Assembly (NCBI RefSeq): GCF_001005825.1
Contig: NZ_LBHV01000004.1
Span: 736,339-800,338 of the forward strand
Reading direction: 5' to 3'
DNA: 64,000 bases
DNA from: Rhizobium sp. LC145
GTDB lineage: Bacteria > Pseudomonadota > Alphaproteobacteria > Rhizobiales > Rhizobiaceae
Below the pieces are notes generated by a model. The model ran no database searches and was not told where the DNA came from. It saw only the letters and a list, made by a program, of their open reading frames with translations. The position numbers were made by a program, and so were the translations under genes. Every line of letters starts with the position of its first letter. Position 1 is the stretch's first letter. Positions 60,954-64,000 of the stretch are shown piece after piece.

Positions 60954-63124
60954 ACCAGACCATCTATCCCGATCGCGCGCGGGTCGATGCCCGCGACAAG
61001 GTGCGCGGCGTCACACGGTTTGCCGCCGATATGCCGATGCAACGCGTCGCCCACGCCATGACCGTGCCCTCGCGGATCGTGCGCGGACGCCTTGCCGCTG
61101 TCGATATCGATGCGGCGCGGGCTGTCGATGGCGTCCTCGCGGTTCTCACCTGGCGCGACTTTAAGGGCGTGAAATCCGCTGGCTACCTCATGGGCGGTGG
61201 CTTCGGCTTTCAGAGCCACCAGCCGATGCTGTCTGATCGCCTCGTCCATCGCGGCGAGCCGATTGCGCTTGTGGTGGCAGAAACCTTGGAGATCGCGATC
61301 GAGGCCGCGGCGCTGGTCGAGGCCAGCTACGAGGAGGAGCAGTTCGCAGCGCTTCTCGGCGATACGCGCGCGGAAGTCCTCGCTCCGCAACCCGGTCATG
61401 ACATGGGGGATGCGCAGGCAGTGCTTGCTTCCGCGACCTTCCGTGTAGACGCTGAGTATCTGTCCCCGGCGCAGTTCCAGAACCCGATGGAGATGATCGC
61501 GACCGTCGCGGAATGGCGCGACGGAACGTTGACTATACATGAGGGAACACAGAACTCCGGCGCACTCAAATTCGGCATGGCGGCGGCTCTCGGCCTCGAT
61601 CCCGCGCGCGTGCGAGTGGAGAGCGCCTATCTCGGCGGTGGTTTCGGCCAGAAGAACTCCCTTCAGGGGCAGACGGTGCTGGCCGCGCGCGCCGCCATGC
61701 TGCTCGGCCGGCCGGTGAAGCTCGTCATGCCGCGGGCACAGCTCTTTCACACCGCAAGCTTTCGTCCCGCCAGCCGCCACAGGATCCGGCTGGGCGCGGA
61801 TGCCGATGGACGGATCGTGGCGGCAAGTTACGACGCCGATATGCAGAACAGCCGGCCGGACACGTTCCGAGCGAGCTTCAGCGAGATCACCGCACGGCTC
61901 TACGCCATCCCGAACTACACGAGCACTGCGCGGCTCGTGCGCACTGACGTGCAGTCGCCGGGTTACATGCGTGCGCCGTTCGAGCATCCCGCTGCCTTCG
62001 CTTTCGAGAGCGCTGTGGACGAACTGGCCTATGCAGCTGGCCGCGACCCTCTGGCCTTTCGTCTCGCCAATGACGCGGAGACGGATCCCGTCACGGGGCA
62101 TCCCTTCTCGTCACGCTTCCTCGCCGAATGCCTCAGGGACGGCGCGGAACGCTTCGGCTGGTCGCGGCGCGACCCGGCGCCTGGGTCGATGCGCGCTGCC
62201 GACGGCACGCTGATCGGTTGGGGGGTCGCCGCTGGCGCGTACAAGGCTGCCATGGCCCCGGCGATCGCGCGCCTTCGGGTCAGAGCAGACGGAACGACCC
62301 GGATTTCCCTCAGTGGCCATGAGATGGGGCAGGGCATTCGGACCGCCATCTTCGCGGCGGTGACCGATGGATTAGCCATCGATCCGGCGCGCGTCGAGAT
62401 CGTCATCGGTGACCCGGACGCCGCGCCCCAGCATGTCACCGCGGGCTCCTGGGGGACGGCTAGCTCGGTTCCGGTCGTTCGAAGGGCTGTGCAGGCGATG
62501 CAGGCTCGCTTTGAGGAATTCAGGGACGGAAGGCCCATTCGCGGCACCATCCACGAGATGCTCGCTCGTTGGCGACGGCCCTACATTGAGGTCGAGTCCC
62601 GCCTGCAGGCACCCGGCCAGCCCGACACCGTGTTCGATCGGCTTCAGCGGGGCCTACCCGCAGCCGCCGGCCCGGAGTACGAGCCCTTCGTGAGCTTCAG
62701 CTACATCGCACACTTCGTCGAGGTGCGTGTCGAGCCGACGACGCGGCATGTCCGCGTGCCGCGTATCGTGAGCGTCGTCGATTGCGGCCGTATCGTGAGC
62801 CCGCGCACAGCGGAAAGCCAGGTTCGCGGCGGAGTCGTTTGGGGCATCGGCGCGGCGCTGCGCGAGACAGCCGAGATCGATCCGCGGTTCGGCGGCGTGC
62901 TGAACAACGACTTTGCTGAATACGTCGTGCCGGTGAACGCCGATATCGGCGCGATTGAGGTGGGCTTCATCGATCGACCGGACCCGCTGCTTAACGAGGC
63001 TGGCGTGAAAGGGCTCGGCGAGGTTGCCATGGTGGGCGTCGCCGCGGCGATCGGCAACGCGATCTTCCATGCCACGGGGCGGCGGCTTCGGGAACTGCCG
63101 ATCCGCATCGAACATCTTTTCTAG
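60950..63124 (+). CDS. paoC: periplasmic aldehyde oxidase molybdenum subunit (PaoC-like)
   Basis: The 724-residue protein has the aldehyde oxidase/xanthine dehydrogenase molybdopterin domains, with GGGFGQKNSLQGQTVLAARA, and a C-terminal GLGEVAMVG placing catalytic Glu691 at the position expected for PaoC. GHEMGQGIRTAIFA and QHVTAGSWGTASSV also fit the cofactor site. Length agrees with PaoC (about 730). Its ATG overlaps the FAD subunit stop (ATGA). The maturation factor PaoD is not in the window and may lie beyond the end. Confidence 0.92.
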   Translation: MNQTIYPDRARVDARDKVRGVTRFAADMPMQRVAHAMTVPSRIVRGRLAAVDIDAARAVDGVLAVLTWRDFKGVKSAGYLMGGGFGFQSHQPMLSDRLVHRGEPIALVVAETLEIAIEAAALVEASYEEEQFAALLGDTRAEVLAPQPGHDMGDAQAVLASATFRVDAEYLSPAQFQNPMEMIATVAEWRDGTLTIHEGTQNSGALKFGMAAALGLDPARVRVESAYLGGGFGQKNSLQGQTVLAARAAMLLGRPVKLVMPRAQLFHTASFRPASRHRIRLGADADGRIVAASYDADMQNSRPDTFRASFSEITARLYAIPNYTSTARLVRTDVQSPGYMRAPFEHPAAFAFESAVDELAYAAGRDPLAFRLANDAETDPVTGHPFSSRFLAECLRDGAERFGWSRRDPAPGSMRAADGTLIGWGVAAGAYKAAMAPAIARLRVRADGTTRISLSGHEMGQGIRTAIFAAVTDGLAIDPARVEIVIGDPDAAPQHVTAGSWGTASSVPVVRRAVQAMQARFEEFRDGRPIRGTIHEMLARWRRPYIEVESRLQAPGQPDTVFDRLQRGLPAAAGPEYEPFVSFSYIAHFVEVRVEPTTRHVRVPRIVSVVDCGRIVSPRTAESQVRGGVVWGIGAALRETAEIDPRFGGVLNNDFAEYVVPVNADIGAIEVGFIDRPDPLLNEAGVKGLGEVAMVGVAAAIGNAIFHATGRRLRELPIRIEHLF

Positions 63125-63191
63125 GGGGCCGATCGCCCAGCCCGCGGCGCGCCGAGATCCGTGCATGAGCTTACAAAGAGGAGACTATTGG

Positions 63192-64000
63192 ATGAGCGAA
63201 CAGCAGGTTTCTGGTTTCAGCCGGCGCGGCTTCATCGGTGCTTTAGGCACGGGAGCCGCCATACTGGGTTCAACACCTTTCTTTTCCGGGATGGCCCACG
63301 CCCAAGGCCAACCGAGCGCGCCGGCGGCGGCCTCCACGACATCTGCACGAACACGAACGATTCCGAGAACGGAGCAGACCCTCACCACACTCGGCCTCGG
63401 CACCTTCCTGACCTTTGACGCACTGCCGGGCGATGATCGCAAGAATCTGGGGGAGGTCTTTCGGCGCTATGTGGCGGGCGGCGGCCGGGTCGTCGACACG
63501 TCGCCCCTCTACGGGTCGGCGGAAGTCTCTGTTGGCGCGTTCCTCGCAGGCACACCGGAGGCATCCGAGATTTTCGTCGCCAACAAAATCTGGTCGACCG
63601 GCGAATATCTCGGCGACGAGAGCCATGCCGTGGCAAGTTTCGAGCAGTCGAGGCTGCGCATCTGGCGCGACACGATCGACCTCATGCAGTGCCACAGCAT
63701 CGTCAACGCCCCGGTCGTCCTGCCCCTCATGCAGGCATGGAAGAAGGAAGGTCGCATTCGCTACGTCGGCGTGACCCACCATGAAACCGGCGCGCAGGAT
63801 CAACTCACCGAGCTCGTCGAGCGTGGCGGTGTCGATTTCATTCAGACAAACTACTCGATCTTCAACCGCAGCGCCGAGCGCCGCCTGTTGCCGACCGCCG
63901 CCGCCCGCGGGGTCGGCGTCGTCATCAACCTTCCGCTCGAAAAGGCCCGCCTGATGAAGGTGGTGGAAGGGCGCTCGCTGCCGGACTTCGCGCGGGAATT
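63192..64000 (+). CDS. Tat-exported aldo/keto reductase (3' end outside window)
   Basis: The frame runs open to the last base, so the C-terminus is missing. A Tat signal (FSRRGFIGALGTGAAILGST, cleavage near AHAQG) leads into a TIM-barrel AKR. The AKR tetrad is visible as Asp and Tyr in VVDTSPLYGSAE, Lys in FVANKIWST and His in LMQCHSIVN. Periplasmic AKRs are less common than cytoplasmic ones. It follows paoC by 67 bases and probably acts on the same carbonyl compounds. AGAGGAG precedes the ATG. Confidence 0.85.
   Translation, partial: MSEQQVSGFSRRGFIGALGTGAAILGSTPFFSGMAHAQGQPSAPAAASTTSARTRTIPRTEQTLTTLGLGTFLTFDALPGDDRKNLGEVFRRYVAGGGRVVDTSPLYGSAEVSVGAFLAGTPEASEIFVANKIWSTGEYLGDESHAVASFEQSRLRIWRDTIDLMQCHSIVNAPVVLPLMQAWKKEGRIRYVGVTHHETGAQDQLTELVERGGVDFIQTNYSIFNRSAERRLLPTAAARGVGVVINLPLEKARLMKVVEGRSLPDFARE

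Overview
The window looks like chromosome or large-replicon DNA of a Rhizobiales alphaproteobacterium, most likely Rhizobiaceae (Rhizobium/Agrobacterium/Ensifer type). The evidence is high GC, compact operons with ATGA start/stop overlaps, many ABC importers with catabolic enzymes beside them, and GntR, MocR, Lrp and LysR regulators next to the genes they probably control. I see no rRNA, tRNA, insertion sequence, prophage or CRISPR array.

Region 1 (1-14278) is a surface polysaccharide locus. It holds the end of a Wzz/GumC-type chain-length protein, a tyrosine-kinase-like partner whose Walker A lysine is missing, five glycosyltransferases of the GT2 and GT4 types, a GT87-like membrane glycosyltransferase, a Wzy/ligase-type membrane protein, a GtrA-type flippase, an SGNH hydrolase and a Tat-exported glycoside-hydrolase-like protein. 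Region 2 (14279-15113) is mostly non-coding, with several stem-loops and a 58-residue zinc-ribbon gene.

Region 3 (15114-24360) is the most unusual part. A type I secretion ATPase and membrane fusion protein follow two large, apparently secreted proteins. One carries about three copies of a ~46-residue Asn/Gly repeat. The other has poly-Gln, a strict 32-residue Asn-X alternation and a long Gly/Ala-rich body. A divergent LuxR-type regulator and a small unknown gene adjoin. I see no RTX nonapeptides, so this may be an undescribed class of secreted matrix or adhesin protein.

Region 4 (24525-40918) is catabolic. It has a succinate-semialdehyde dehydrogenase, a MATE pump, then a unit of two carboxymuconolactone-decarboxylase-fold proteins, a kappa-GST/DsbA-like enzyme, a flavin monooxygenase and a PotABCD-type importer. 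An Asp/Glu racemase, an Lrp regulator, an opine-dehydrogenase-family enzyme, an AtzC-like amidohydrolase and a gamma-glutamyltransferase follow, suggesting use of opine-like or gamma-glutamyl compounds. Region 5 (40229-50600) has a GntR regulator with clear operators, facing a Dpp/Opp-type importer interleaved with three more amidohydrolases.

Region 6 (50683-56324) appears to be a mevalonate catabolic island: degradative HMG-CoA reductase, HMG-CoA lyase, a TctA-like permease, a small membrane protein and a divergent MocR regulator with TGTCCC/GGGACA repeats. Region 7 (56539-64000) has a LysR regulator divergent from a run of mostly Tat-exported enzymes: a metallo-beta-lactamase-fold hydrolase, an intradiol dioxygenase-like protein, a PaoABC-type periplasmic molybdenum aldehyde oxidase and an aldo/keto reductase cut by the window end.
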